A stretch of 64,000 bases of DNA from Aurantimonas sp965217685 (GTDB lineage Bacteria; Pseudomonadota; Alphaproteobacteria; Rhizobiales; Rhizobiaceae). The translations under genes and the position numbers were made by a program. The stretch covers positions 3,782,001 to 3,846,000 of the forward strand of contig CBDCIZ010000003.1 in assembly GCA_965217685.1 (NCBI GenBank), read 5' to 3'. The notes under the pieces were generated by a model. It ran no database searches, was not told the origin of the DNA, and saw nothing but the letters and a program-made list of their open reading frames with translations. Of the stretch, positions 37,246 to 45,645 are shown in pieces. The number at the start of each line of letters is the position of its first letter. Position 1 is the stretch's first letter.

Positions 37246-39324
37246 ATGGCTGTAAAACAGAAGACGACCGCGAACGGCAAATCGGCGAACGGTCGGAAGA
37301 CGGCCGGCGCCAAGGCAACGACTGCCAAGGCTGCGCGGCCCAAGACTGCCGCTCCCAAAGCCGGGAGTCCAAAGATTAGGGGCACCAAGGCTGGGGGCAC
37401 CAAGGCGGGCAGGTCAAAAGTCGAAAGTCCGAAGACGGAAAACCTCAAGGCCGCCAGTTCCAAAGCAGAAACCGTGAAGATGGCGCGACCGAAGGTCGAG
37501 AGCCCTCCGGTCGCGCCGCCGACCGGCACCCCCTATAGCGATTACGCGATCCGCGATCCCGAGGCCTTCACCCGCAACATGGCGCGGGTGCTGGAGCATG
37601 TGGGCAAGGCCGCGGCCGCCTGGGTGGCACCGCGCGAGGACAAGGATTTCGTCGACAGCGCGCCAATGACAATGTCGGAGATGGTCGGCACTCTCTCGAA
37701 GGTCTCCGAATACTGGCTGACCGACCCGTCGCGGGCGATCGAGGCGCAGACCAGCCTGTTCGCCGGCTATCTCGACGTCTGGAACAACTCGATCCGCCGC
37801 ATGGCCGGCGAAAAGCCGCAAAACCCGATCGAGCCCAAGCCCGGCGACAAGCGCTTTGCCAACTCGCAGTGGACCGAGCATCTGTTCTTCGACTTCGTCA
37901 AGCAGGTTTATATCCTGACCTCGCGCTGGGCCGACGACCTTGTCGAGCGAACCGACGGGCTCGACGAACACACCCGCCACAAGGCGGCGTTCTACATGAA
38001 GCAGATTTCCAACGCGGTGGCGCCCTCGAACTTCATCGGCACCAATCCCGAACTCTACCGCGACACGATCGAATCGAATGGCGAGAACCTCGTGCGCGGC
38101 ATGAAGATGTTCGCCGAGGACATGATGGCCGGCAACGGCACCTTGAAGATGCGCCAGACCGACCGTTCGAAATTCCAGGTCGGCCGCGACATGGCGCTGA
38201 CGCCCGGCAAGGTCATCGCCGAGAACGACATCTGCCAGATCATTCAGTACGCGTCGACGACCGACACGGTGTTCAAGCGACCGTTGCTGATCGTGCCGCC
38301 CTGGATCAACAAATTCTACATCCTCGATCTCAACCCGGAAAAGTCCTTCATCGCCTGGCTCGTCGAGCAGGGACACACCGTGTTCGTCATTTCCTGGGTG
38401 AATCCGGACGACGAGCAGGCCGAGAAGGGCTGGGCCGATTACATCACGGACGGAATTGCCTTCGGCCTCGACACGGTGGAAACTGCGACCGGCGAAAGAG
38501 ACGTCAACACGATCGGCTATTGCGTCGGCGGCACGTTGCTCGGCGCCTCCCTCGCCTATCTGAAGGCCAAGGGTGACGACCGCATCGCGTCGACGACGTT
38601 CCTGACGACGCAGATCGACTTCACCCATGCAGGGGACCTGAAGGTCTTCGTCGACGAGGGTCAGCTTGAGAACCTCGAAAAGGCGATGGGCAATAAAGGC
38701 TATCTGGAAGGCTCGCAGATGGCGACCGCCTTCAACCTGTTGCGCTCGGGCGACCTGATCTGGCCCTACTTCGTCAACAACTATATGAAGGGCAAGGAGC
38801 CGATGCCCTTCGACCTTCTCTACTGGAACGCCGATTCGACCCGCATGCCGAAGGCGAACCATCTGTTCTACCTGCGCAATTGCTATCACGAGAATCGACT
38901 GTCGCGCGGCAAGATGGAGATCGACGGGGTAAAGCTCGACCTCTCCAAGGTCACGATCCCGATCTACAATCTCGCCACCAAGGAAGACCACATTGCCCCG
39001 GCGCGCAGCGTCTTCGTCGGCAGCCGCGTCTTCGGCTCGAAGGTCGAATATGTGCTGACCGGCTCCGGCCATATCGCCGGCGTCGTCAATCCGCCAGCGA
39101 AGAAGAAGTACCAGTTCTGGACCGGCGCCGCGCCGCGCGACACCGCGACATATGAGGACTGGCTGCTCGCAGCCAAGGAAACGCCGGGATCCTGGTGGCC
39201 GAACTGGCAGGAATGGATCGGCGACAAGGTTGGCGGCGACCGCGTCAAGCCGCGCAAGCCGGGTGGCGGCAATCTAATGCCCATCGAAGACGCACCGGGC
39301 CGCTATGTGGAGGAAACAGCATAG
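37246..39324 (+). CDS. phaC: Class I poly(3-hydroxyalkanoate) polymerase with H1-like basic N-terminal tail
   Basis: Polymerises hydroxyacyl-CoA into storage polyester on PHB granules. The 692-residue product has a class I PhaC core (about 95-680) with the lipase-box variant GYCVGGTLL, giving a triad Cys426, Asp581 (ATKEDHIAP) and His609 (TGSGHIAGV), and the signature KRPLLIVPPWINKFYILDL. In front lies a tail of about 90 residues almost wholly made of Lys, Ala, Thr, Gly, Ser and Pro with repeated PKT/PKA/TKAG units, resembling eukaryotic H1 tails and PhaF-type phasins; most class I synthases lack it. The start at 37246 has CGGGAGGAG upstream. No phaA, phaB, phaR or phasin gene is adjacent. 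Confidence 0.94.
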   Translation: MAVKQKTTANGKSANGRKTAGAKATTAKAARPKTAAPKAGSPKIRGTKAGGTKAGRSKVESPKTENLKAASSKAETVKMARPKVESPPVAPPTGTPYSDYAIRDPEAFTRNMARVLEHVGKAAAAWVAPREDKDFVDSAPMTMSEMVGTLSKVSEYWLTDPSRAIEAQTSLFAGYLDVWNNSIRRMAGEKPQNPIEPKPGDKRFANSQWTEHLFFDFVKQVYILTSRWADDLVERTDGLDEHTRHKAAFYMKQISNAVAPSNFIGTNPELYRDTIESNGENLVRGMKMFAEDMMAGNGTLKMRQTDRSKFQVGRDMALTPGKVIAENDICQIIQYASTTDTVFKRPLLIVPPWINKFYILDLNPEKSFIAWLVEQGHTVFVISWVNPDDEQAEKGWADYITDGIAFGLDTVETATGERDVNTIGYCVGGTLLGASLAYLKAKGDDRIASTTFLTTQIDFTHAGDLKVFVDEGQLENLEKAMGNKGYLEGSQMATAFNLLRSGDLIWPYFVNNYMKGKEPMPFDLLYWNADSTRMPKANHLFYLRNCYHENRLSRGKMEIDGVKLDLSKVTIPIYNLATKEDHIAPARSVFVGSRVFGSKVEYVLTGSGHIAGVVNPPAKKKYQFWTGAAPRDTATYEDWLLAAKETPGSWWPNWQEWIGDKVGGDRVKPRKPGGGNLMPIEDAPGRYVEETA
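37379..37406 (+). repeat. Tandem 15-bp repeat in the phaC tail region
   Basis: GGGGCACCAAGGC occurs at 37379-37391 and again at 37394-37406, coding for part of a repeated GTKAG unit. It suggests the basic tail grew by slippage. Confidence 0.7.
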
Positions 39325-39473
39325 GATTTCGATCGCTCGGGATCGGCTCGACGGCCGCGTTTGAATTGGCGGCGAGGTGATGCCGTCGCCAAAGCCAGCG
39401 CATCGGCCCTATATCGAACGCACCACGTCGGGCGTCCATCGATGTTCCCTCGCCCCTTTTTCTCGGAGTGCCC

Positions 39474-39761
39474 ATGTCTTTTCTCAAACGCCTGTTCGGC
39501 GGCGAATCCGCCCCATCCGCCGCGGCCGAAATCGTCGGCGAATCCGAAACCTATGAGGGCTTCACCATCACTCCCACCCCCATGCAGGAAGGTGGCCAGT
39601 TTCGGCTGTCGGCCATCATCGAAAAGGACGTCGGCGGCGAGGCGAGGCGCCATCGTTTGATCCGTGCCGACCTGTTTCCCGTCCGCGACGCCGCCGAGTC
39701 GGCCGCGCTGCAGAAGGCCCGGCGGATGATCGACGAACAGGGCGAAGGGCTTCTGGATTGA
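39474..39761 (+). CDS. HlyU family protein
   Basis: Small protein of 95 residues matching the HlyU/DUF family seen widely in alphaproteobacteria, with MSFLKRLFGGE, YEGFTITPTPMQEGGQFRLS and IEKDVGGEARRHRLIRAD. HlyU in Vibrio is a transcriptional activator of haemolysin genes, but that role has not been shown for the rhizobial members. The ATG at 39474 follows CGGAG; a GTG six bases upstream is the alternative. It lies 149 bp after phaC and 77 bp before sfsA. Confidence 0.85.
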   Translation: MSFLKRLFGGESAPSAAAEIVGESETYEGFTITPTPMQEGGQFRLSAIIEKDVGGEARRHRLIRADLFPVRDAAESAALQKARRMIDEQGEGLLD

Positions 39762-39838
39762 GGATATGGGCACTCGGATTTCACGGTTGCTCGCTCGCCC
39801 TTTGACGCCGCGCCCGTTCCGGCGCTAAGCGCAAGGCC

Positions 39839-40615
39839 ATGGTTGCCTTCCCTTCGCCGCTCATCCCCGCCCGCCTCGTCCAGCGCTACAAGCGGTTTCT
39901 CGCCGACGTGGTGATCGATGGTGAAACCGGGCCGGTCACCGTCCACTGCCCCAATCCCGGCGCCATGATGGGGCTGAAAGCCGAAGGCTCGCGCGTCTGG
40001 CTATCGCGCGCGAAAAACCCGAACCGCAAGCTCGCGATGACACTCGAGATCGTGGAAGCGGACGATACGCTCGTCGGAATCAACACGGGCCTGCCGAACC
40101 GGCTCGCCGAAGAGGCGGTGGCGGCCGGGCTCGTGCCTGCCCTTGCCGGTCTTGGCCCCGCACGCCGCGAGGTGAAATACGGCATCAATTCTCGCGTCGA
40201 TCTTCTGTATGTCGAACCGGGGATCGACTCTGGAAAGCCAGACGGCGGACCGAGCCTACCCATCTATGTCGAGGTCAAGAACGTCCATCTCATGCGCGAA
40301 CCAGGCCTTGCCGAGTTTCCCGATTGCGTGACGACCCGCGGTGCAAAACACCTCGTCGAGCTCGGCGACCGCGTCGAGGCGGGCGAGCGCGCCATGATGC
40401 TCTACGTTGTCCAACGCGCCGATTGCCACCGCCTCGCCTTCGCCGCCGATCTCGATCCCACCTATGCCCAAGCCTTCGTCACCGCGATGCGTCGAGGGGT
40501 TGAAGCCTTCGCCGTTCGGTGCGACATCACGCTGGACGGCATTTTTCCGACCACCGCGATCCCCATCATCGACCCTTCAATCGACACTCTCATCGATCCT
40601 GTGCGGCGCCCATGA
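39839..40615 (+). CDS. sfsA: DNA/RNA nuclease SfsA (sugar fermentation stimulation protein homologue)
   Basis: Product of 258 residues with the SfsA layout: an N-terminal OB-like domain (RYKRFLADV, VHCPNPGAMMGL) and a PD-(D/E)xK nuclease-like core (GINSRVDLLYVE, IYVEVKNVHL) followed by FPDCVTTRGAKHLVEL. Its biological role remains poorly defined. The stop overlaps the map start by three bases (ATGA), so the two are coupled. Confidence 0.95.
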   Translation: MVAFPSPLIPARLVQRYKRFLADVVIDGETGPVTVHCPNPGAMMGLKAEGSRVWLSRAKNPNRKLAMTLEIVEADDTLVGINTGLPNRLAEEAVAAGLVPALAGLGPARREVKYGINSRVDLLYVEPGIDSGKPDGGPSLPIYVEVKNVHLMREPGLAEFPDCVTTRGAKHLVELGDRVEAGERAMMLYVVQRADCHRLAFAADLDPTYAQAFVTAMRRGVEAFAVRCDITLDGIFPTTAIPIIDPSIDTLIDPVRRP

Positions 40616-41463
40616 CCACCTATCTCGAAGCCGAAGCCAACCCGGCCCGCAACACCGGCGCGATCCGCCTCTACGATCTGGCCGCCTTCGACGGCATGCG
40701 CCGTGCCTCGCAGCTCACCGCAATCTGCCTCGATGGTCTTGCGGCGATCGTCGAACCCGGCGTGACGACCCAGGCAATCGACGATTTCGTTGTCGACTTC
40801 GCACTCGAACACGAGGCTGTGCCAGCGACGCTGAATTATCGCGGCTACACGAAAAGCGTCTGCACCTCGATCAATCACGTGGTCTGCCACGGCATCCCCA
40901 ACGACAAGCCGCTGAAGGAAGGCGACATCGTCAATATCGACGTGACGCTGATCGTTGACGGCTGGCACGGCGACTCTTCGCGCATGTACCCCGTCGGCAA
41001 GCTGAAGCGCGCCGCCGAACGGCTCTGCGAGGTGACATATCGTGCGCTGATGATCGGCATCGAGGCGGTCAGACCCGGCGGCCATATCGGCGACATCGGC
41101 GAGGCGATCCAGACCTATGCCGAGGGCGAGCGCTGCTCGGTCGTGCGCGATTTCTGCGGCCACGGCGTCGGCAAGCTGTTCCACGATGCGCCGAACGTCC
41201 TGCATTACGGCCACCGCGGCGAAGGCCCGGAGATGAAGCCGGGGATGATCTTCACGATCGAGCCGATGATCAATCTCGGCCGCCCGCATGTGAAGATCCT
41301 GAACGACGGCTGGACCGCCGTCACCCGCGACCGCTCGCTGACCGCCCAGTACGAGCATTCGATCGGCGTCACCGAGACGGGCTGCGAAATCTTCACGCTC
41401 TCGCCGGGAGGTCTCGACACGCCGGGCCTTGAGATGGAAACCGAAGCCTCGTCGGGCCGGTAG
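40612..41463 (+). CDS. map: Type I methionine aminopeptidase
   Basis: Removes N-terminal Met from nascent proteins. The 283-residue product has the five metal ligands of the pita-bread fold: Asp in VNIDVTLIVDGWHGDSSR (two), His in GHGVGKLFHD, Glu in TIEPMINLG and Glu in YEHSIGVTE. The ATG at 40612 overlaps the sfsA stop, so the longer open frame from 40519 is rejected. radC begins 6 bases after its stop. Confidence 0.96.
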   Translation: MTTYLEAEANPARNTGAIRLYDLAAFDGMRRASQLTAICLDGLAAIVEPGVTTQAIDDFVVDFALEHEAVPATLNYRGYTKSVCTSINHVVCHGIPNDKPLKEGDIVNIDVTLIVDGWHGDSSRMYPVGKLKRAAERLCEVTYRALMIGIEAVRPGGHIGDIGEAIQTYAEGERCSVVRDFCGHGVGKLFHDAPNVLHYGHRGEGPEMKPGMIFTIEPMINLGRPHVKILNDGWTAVTRDRSLTAQYEHSIGVTETGCEIFTLSPGGLDTPGLEMETEASSGR

Positions 41464-41469
41464 GGCGCG

Positions 41470-42336
41470 ATGGCAAGACCCGGCGGCTTCGACGACGAAT
41501 CGGACGAACCCGGCCAACCGGACGATCGCGATACCAACCATCGGAACCCGTCCAGTGAAACCAAGCGGCGCGACGTCTTCGCCGGGCTGTTCGAAGCCGG
41601 GGCAGGCTCAGGCAAACCGACAGAAGCCGCCTCCCCGCCGAACCGCGACGCCAAGGCCGCTGTCGCCAAGCATCATGACGGCCACCGGGACCGGCTGCGC
41701 GAGCGGTTTTCCGAAGCCGGCCAGACGGCTCTCGCCGACTACGAACTGCTCGAACTCATCCTCTTCCGCACCATCCCGCGCCGCGACGTCAAGCCGATTG
41801 CCAAGGCGCTGATCGCCCGTTTCGGCTCGTTGTCGGAGGTGCTGAACGCTCCGAGCCGCCGGCTGATGGAGGTCCAGGGTGTCAAGGACGCGGTCGCCCT
41901 CGACATTGCGATCGTCGCCGCGATCAACCAGCGCGCCATGCGATCGGCCGTGCGCAAGAAGGAGGTCCTCTCCTCCTGGGCCGCCGTTCTCGACTATTGC
42001 AAGGCCGCCATGGCCTACGAGACGCGCGAACAGTTCCGCATCCTGTTCCTCGACAAGAAGAACGCCCTGATCGCCGACGAGGTGCAGGGCACCGGCACGA
42101 TCGACCACACGCCGGTCTATCCGCGCGAGGTCGTCCGCCGAGCGCTTGAACTTTCTGCGACGGCGATCCTCCTCGTCCACAATCATCCCTCGGGCGACCC
42201 GACGCCGTCGCGCGCCGACATCGAAATGACCAAGACGATCGTGGACGTCGCCAAGCCTCTTGGCATCGCCGTCCACGACCACATCATCATCGGCAGGAAC
42301 GGCCATTCGAGCCTGAAGGGCCTGCGGCTGATCTGA
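41470..42336 (+). CDS. radC: RadC family JAMM-domain protein
   Basis: Product of 288 residues. A hydrophilic N-terminal extension (about 1-65) precedes a UPF0758 N-terminal helix-hairpin-helix region (GQTALADYELLELILFR, VQGVKDAVALD), then a JAB/JAMM metalloprotease-like domain with the zinc motif HNHPSGDPTPSRAD. Despite its name the family's role in DNA repair is doubtful. It is the last gene of sfsA-map-radC and is convergent with usg. Confidence 0.93.
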   Translation: MARPGGFDDESDEPGQPDDRDTNHRNPSSETKRRDVFAGLFEAGAGSGKPTEAASPPNRDAKAAVAKHHDGHRDRLRERFSEAGQTALADYELLELILFRTIPRRDVKPIAKALIARFGSLSEVLNAPSRRLMEVQGVKDAVALDIAIVAAINQRAMRSAVRKKEVLSSWAAVLDYCKAAMAYETREQFRILFLDKKNALIADEVQGTGTIDHTPVYPREVVRRALELSATAILLVHNHPSGDPTPSRADIEMTKTIVDVAKPLGIAVHDHIIIGRNGHSSLKGLRLI

Positions 42337-42362
42337 GCGCCTCTGGCGAGACGGGGGCAAGC

Positions 42363-42653
42363 TCAGTTCAGAAAGCCGACATCCCGCACCAGCCGTACCT
42401 CGCGCGGCTTGATCAGCCCGGCGTGCATGACGCGAACGGAGTGGATCGCCGCCTCGATCTCGCGATGCCAATGGTCGAGGAACTTGAAAAGCCGCGGGTA
42501 GTCCGGGGCGATGTCCTCGAACTGCCAGGCGAAAGTCTGCAGGAGGCTTGGATGGTCCGGCATGCGGTACAGCACTTCGGCGGTCGTCAGGCCGTAACCC
42601 TTCAGCATGCGGGCAAACTCGGAATCGGGCTTGCGGGGGGCGATCTCAGTCAT
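42363..42653 (-). CDS. usg: Usg-like protein
   Basis: Small cytoplasmic protein of 96 residues, recognised from LKGYGLTTAEVLYRMPDHPS and LFKFLDHWHREIEAAIHSV, the signature of the Usg family found near tryptophan or other genes in alphaproteobacteria. Function unknown. The start MTEIAPRKPDSEFAR at 42653 gives the usual length. It lies 124 bp downstream of the photolyase gene on the same strand. Confidence 0.88.
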   Translation of the reverse strand: MTEIAPRKPDSEFARMLKGYGLTTAEVLYRMPDHPSLLQTFAWQFEDIAPDYPRLFKFLDHWHREIEAAIHSVRVMHAGLIKPREVRLVRDVGFLN

Positions 42654-42776
42654 CGACACGCTCCTTGGCTGCGCCGGCCGGGATGAGCCGGCAAAACAAT
42701 GCTGAGCCGCGATGGTTAACGAAAGTTTAACCGCGGCATGGCTTGTTCCCCAAGATCGCGGCATCCCTTATCAAGG

Positions 42777-44312
42777 TCAATAATCACCGGTCGCGACCAG
42801 GCCGTCGAGAAACTTTGCCGCATCCTTTCGCGCCGCGTCGACTTTTTCCTCCGCCATCCGCTCCAGCGTCGCATAGGTGCGGTTGAGCCGGGGATTACCC
42901 TTCAGCCGCGCCTCGTTGCGGGCGATGAAATCCCAGTAAAGGTAGTTGAACGGACAGGCGCCCTCGCCGCTCTTCACCTTCGGCGAATAAGCGCAGTCGC
43001 TGCAATAGTCGGACATCCTGTCGATGTAATTGCCCGAGGCGGCATAGGGCTTGGTCGCCAAGAGCCCGCCATCCGCATAAAGGATCATGCCGACCACGTT
43101 CGGCATTTCCACCCATTCATAGGCGTCGTGATAGACAACAAGATACCATTCCTGCACCTCGCGCGGATCGAAACCGCAAAGCAGGCAGAAATTTCCGATG
43201 ACCATGAGCCGCTGAATGTGATGGTTGTAGGCGCCCGCCTTCACTTCGGCAAAGCACTGCTTGAGGCAGTTCATGTCGGTTTCGCCGGTCCAGAAGAAGT
43301 CCGGCAGCTTGCGCTGGGCCCGCAGCTTGTTGGACGACGCGTAGTCCGGCATGTGGCGCCAATAGACACCGCGGATGAACTCGCGCCAGCCGATGATCTG
43401 GCGAATGAAGCCTTCGACCGCATTGATCGGCGCCTTGCCGGCCTCGTACGCCGTCTCCGCCCGCTCGCAGCATTCGCGCGGATCGAGGAGGCCGCAATTG
43501 ATCAGGCCGGAGAGATGCGAGTGGAAGAGCAGCGGCGCGCCCGAGCGCATGGCGTCCTGATAGGTTCCGAAATTCGGCAGCGCCTCGGCGATGAACCAGT
43601 CGAGGTAATGCAGCGCCTGCCAGCGGCTCACCGGATAGTCGAAATCTTCGAGCGAGCCGAAATGATTGCCGAAGCGGCTGGCAACGAGGTCGAGAACCTC
43701 TTGCGTCGTCTCATCCACGGCGTAACTCGGCCGCACCGGCGCTTCGATCCTGGTCTTGAGCGGCTCGCGATTGTCGTGATCGAAGTTCCATTTGCCTTCA
43801 ACGGGCTTACCGCTCTCCATGAGATAGCCGGTCGTCCGCCGCATCTCGCGGTAGAAATACTCCTGCCGCAATTCCTTTGCGCTCTCCGCCCAGCCGGCGA
43901 AGCGCGCGTGGGAACACAGGAAGCGTTCGTCATTGCAAATGTCGAAATCGCAGTCAATTTCCTCGCGCAGGTTCTCGAACATGCGCAGCACGCGCCATTC
44001 ACCGGGCTCGGTCACAACGACAGCGTCGATGCTATGCCGCCCCAACGCCCGCTTCAACTCGCCGGCAAACGAGCCGGAGTTGTCCGAATCGTCGAGGGTC
44101 ACGTAGTCCATGGTAACGCCGCGCTCGCGCAAATCCTCGGCGAAGTGGCGCATTGCAGAAAACAGGAACGCGATCTTGCGCTGGTGGTGGCGGACATAGG
44201 TCGCTTCCTCCTGCACCTCGACCATCAGCACCACGTCGCCGTCCTCGATGTCGCGCAAGGACGAGAGATCGCGGCTCAGTTGATCGCCGAGAACGAGACG
44301 CAGGGTCGCCAT
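42777..44312 (-). CDS. phrB: FeS-type bacterial cryptochrome/(6-4) photolyase (PhrB/CryPro family)
   Basis: Light-dependent DNA repair flavoprotein, 511 residues, of the FeS-BCP family. It starts MATLRLVLGDQLSRDLS. Four cysteines expected to bind a 4Fe-4S cluster are at 349, 437, 440 and 453 (YCSDC, GACPF), within one residue of those in Agrobacterium PhrB. The adjacent histidines 364-365 in YNHHIQRLM match the pair that acts on the (6-4) photoproduct. The start at 44312 fits homologues; an upstream start at 44372 would lie in the repeat region. It is downstream of an SDR gene on the same strand, with a 57-bp tandem repeat between them. Confidence 0.93.
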   Translation of the reverse strand: MATLRLVLGDQLSRDLSSLRDIEDGDVVLMVEVQEEATYVRHHQRKIAFLFSAMRHFAEDLRERGVTMDYVTLDDSDNSGSFAGELKRALGRHSIDAVVVTEPGEWRVLRMFENLREEIDCDFDICNDERFLCSHARFAGWAESAKELRQEYFYREMRRTTGYLMESGKPVEGKWNFDHDNREPLKTRIEAPVRPSYAVDETTQEVLDLVASRFGNHFGSLEDFDYPVSRWQALHYLDWFIAEALPNFGTYQDAMRSGAPLLFHSHLSGLINCGLLDPRECCERAETAYEAGKAPINAVEGFIRQIIGWREFIRGVYWRHMPDYASSNKLRAQRKLPDFFWTGETDMNCLKQCFAEVKAGAYNHHIQRLMVIGNFCLLCGFDPREVQEWYLVVYHDAYEWVEMPNVVGMILYADGGLLATKPYAASGNYIDRMSDYCSDCAYSPKVKSGEGACPFNYLYWDFIARNEARLKGNPRLNRTYATLERMAEEKVDAARKDAAKFLDGLVATGDY

Positions 44313-44337
44313 GTCGGGCTCCTTATCGGGCGCAATG

Positions 44338-44433
44338 CGGAAGGAAAACCGGTTCCCACTTTTCCTGGACATTGCTGGTTTCTAACCGCAAGTCCGGACG
44401 GAAAACCGGTTCCCACTTTTCCTGGACATTGCT
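44338..44433. repeat. Two 39-bp direct repeats, 57 bp apart
   Basis: Copies at 44338-44376 and 44395-44433 differ by one base. The core reads GGAAAACCGGTTCCCACTTT and continues identically for 14 bases. Each contains the inverted-repeat-like AACCGGTT. The block fills the gap between the SDR stop and the photolyase start. Similar GGAAACCGGTTTCC-type sequences are, from memory, dispersed between genes in many Rhizobiales; I cannot count genomic copies here. Confidence 0.9.
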
Positions 44434-45161
44434 TAGCTGCGCATGACGCGGATGGTCGAGCGGCCGCCGTCGACGCCGAAAATCTGGCCGGTGATCCAGG
44501 AGCCGCCCTCGGTCAGAAGCAGTTCACCCATGGCCGCGATGTCGTCGGGCTCGCCGAGCCGCGGCACGGCGTGCATCCTGGCAACGGCCTCGGCCATCTT
44601 GGCGTTGCCGGAGATCGCCTTGCCGATCTTGGAATTGACCAGCGACGGCGCGATGGCGTTGACGCGGATCTTCGGCGCGAATTCGGTGGCGAGCGTCCGC
44701 ACCAGGCCGACGACGGCGCCCTTGGCCATGGAGATCGCGGCGTGGGAGGCAAAACCCTGGTCGACGGCGACGGTTGAGAAGAGAAGAACGCTCGCGCCGT
44801 TCTCGGCGTTCATCAGCGCCTTCGTAGAGGCCTGCACCGCCATCGCGGCAGCGACCGCGTTCAGGTGAAAGTCCTTGATCAGGTCGTCTTCGGTGACCTT
44901 CGAGAAAGGCTTGAGATTGATCGAGCCAACCGCGAAGACGAGACCGTCCAGCGTGTCGCCGGCAGCCTCGGCCGTCGCCCTGATCGCTTCCCCGTCGAGG
45001 ACATCGCAGACCGACGTCTGGGCGCCGAGTTCGGAGGCCAGCGCGTCGAGTTCCTCGCCGTTGCGGCCGGCCAGGACGAGGTCGTGCCCGGCCTTGGACA
45101 AACGCCTCGCGATCGCCGAGCCGATGCCGCCATTGCCGCCGTAGATCAGATATCTGCCCAT
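44433..45161 (-). CDS. Short-chain dehydrogenase/reductase
   Basis: NAD(P)-dependent oxidoreductase of 242 residues. The start MGRYLIYGGNGGIGSAIARR carries the glycine-rich cofactor loop (GGNGGIG). The catalytic region has FSTVAVDQGFASHAAISMAKGA, where the expected Tyr of YxxxK is replaced by His (HAAISMAK), with the Ser and Lys in place. The start at 45161 was chosen since the open frame upstream to 45506 is antisense to DUF2256. It lies upstream of phrB on the same strand and divergent from the DUF2256 gene; such a photolyase-SDR-DUF2256 group recurs in bacteria. Substrate unknown. Confidence 0.85.
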   Translation of the reverse strand: MGRYLIYGGNGGIGSAIARRLSKAGHDLVLAGRNGEELDALASELGAQTSVCDVLDGEAIRATAEAAGDTLDGLVFAVGSINLKPFSKVTEDDLIKDFHLNAVAAAMAVQASTKALMNAENGASVLLFSTVAVDQGFASHAAISMAKGAVVGLVRTLATEFAPKIRVNAIAPSLVNSKIGKAISGNAKMAEAVARMHAVPRLGEPDDIAAMGELLLTEGGSWITGQIFGVDGGRSTIRVMRS

Positions 45162-45301
45162 GTCGCTCGCCGTTCCCGTGATTGAATGCGTGACGGCGGC
45201 AGATGCGGCGCCCTGGCGCACGGTCAACTGCGACCATGGCGCACGTCGCTTCGTCCCGCCGACGCTCTTGCCGAGCGACCACGCCGCGCGACCTACAGGC
45301 G

Positions 45302-45484
45302 ATGGCCCATTCCAAACCGAGCCTTCCCTCCAAATCCTGCGCGCATTGCAGACGGCCGATGGTCTGGCGAAAGAAGTGGGAGAAGGTCTGGGACGACGTT
45401 CGCTACTGCTCGGAACGCTGCCGGCGCGAAGCAAAATTGGGAAATGGACGGGTCGCCGAGACGGACCGACTCCGCGAGCTGTAG
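45302..45484 (+). CDS. DUF2256 small zinc-finger-like protein
   Basis: Product of 60 residues: MAHSKPSLPSKSCAHCRRPM followed by WRKKWEKVWDDVRYCSERC, with CxxC and CxxxC-type pairs for one metal ion. This is the DUF2256 family, often encoded beside or fused to cryptochrome/photolyase genes. It is divergent from the SDR, with 140 bp between starts. Longer open frames starting upstream have no support. Function unknown; a role with the photolyase is inferred from context. Confidence 0.87.
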   Translation: MAHSKPSLPSKSCAHCRRPMVWRKKWEKVWDDVRYCSERCRREAKLGNGRVAETDRLREL

Positions 45485-45510
45485 CAAACCTGAGCCATAG
45501 CGCCACTGGT

Positions 45511-45551
45511 CGCCCGTCGATCGCGTCCTCACCGTTCAGGATCGACGGGCG
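45511..45551. terminator. 12-bp perfect hairpin between convergent genes
   Basis: Arms CGCCCGTCGATC / GATCGACGGGCG with a 17-base loop, between the DUF2256 gene (plus) and the MoeA-MobA gene (minus). No T-run follows, so it may act as a weak terminator or an mRNA-stabilising stem. Confidence 0.5.
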
Positions 45552-45645
45552 TCTCTCCGGCCTTCGCGGGACATGTCGGTATCAAGAGTGAAACGGCGCT
45601 GCGGGCATCGCAATACCGGCGCTTTCGGCAGCTCCAACATACGGC

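Noticed and set aside
42738..44777. Plus-strand open frame of 679 codons opposite phrB
   Set aside because: Shadow of the photolyase and SDR genes; composition is typical of antisense frames.
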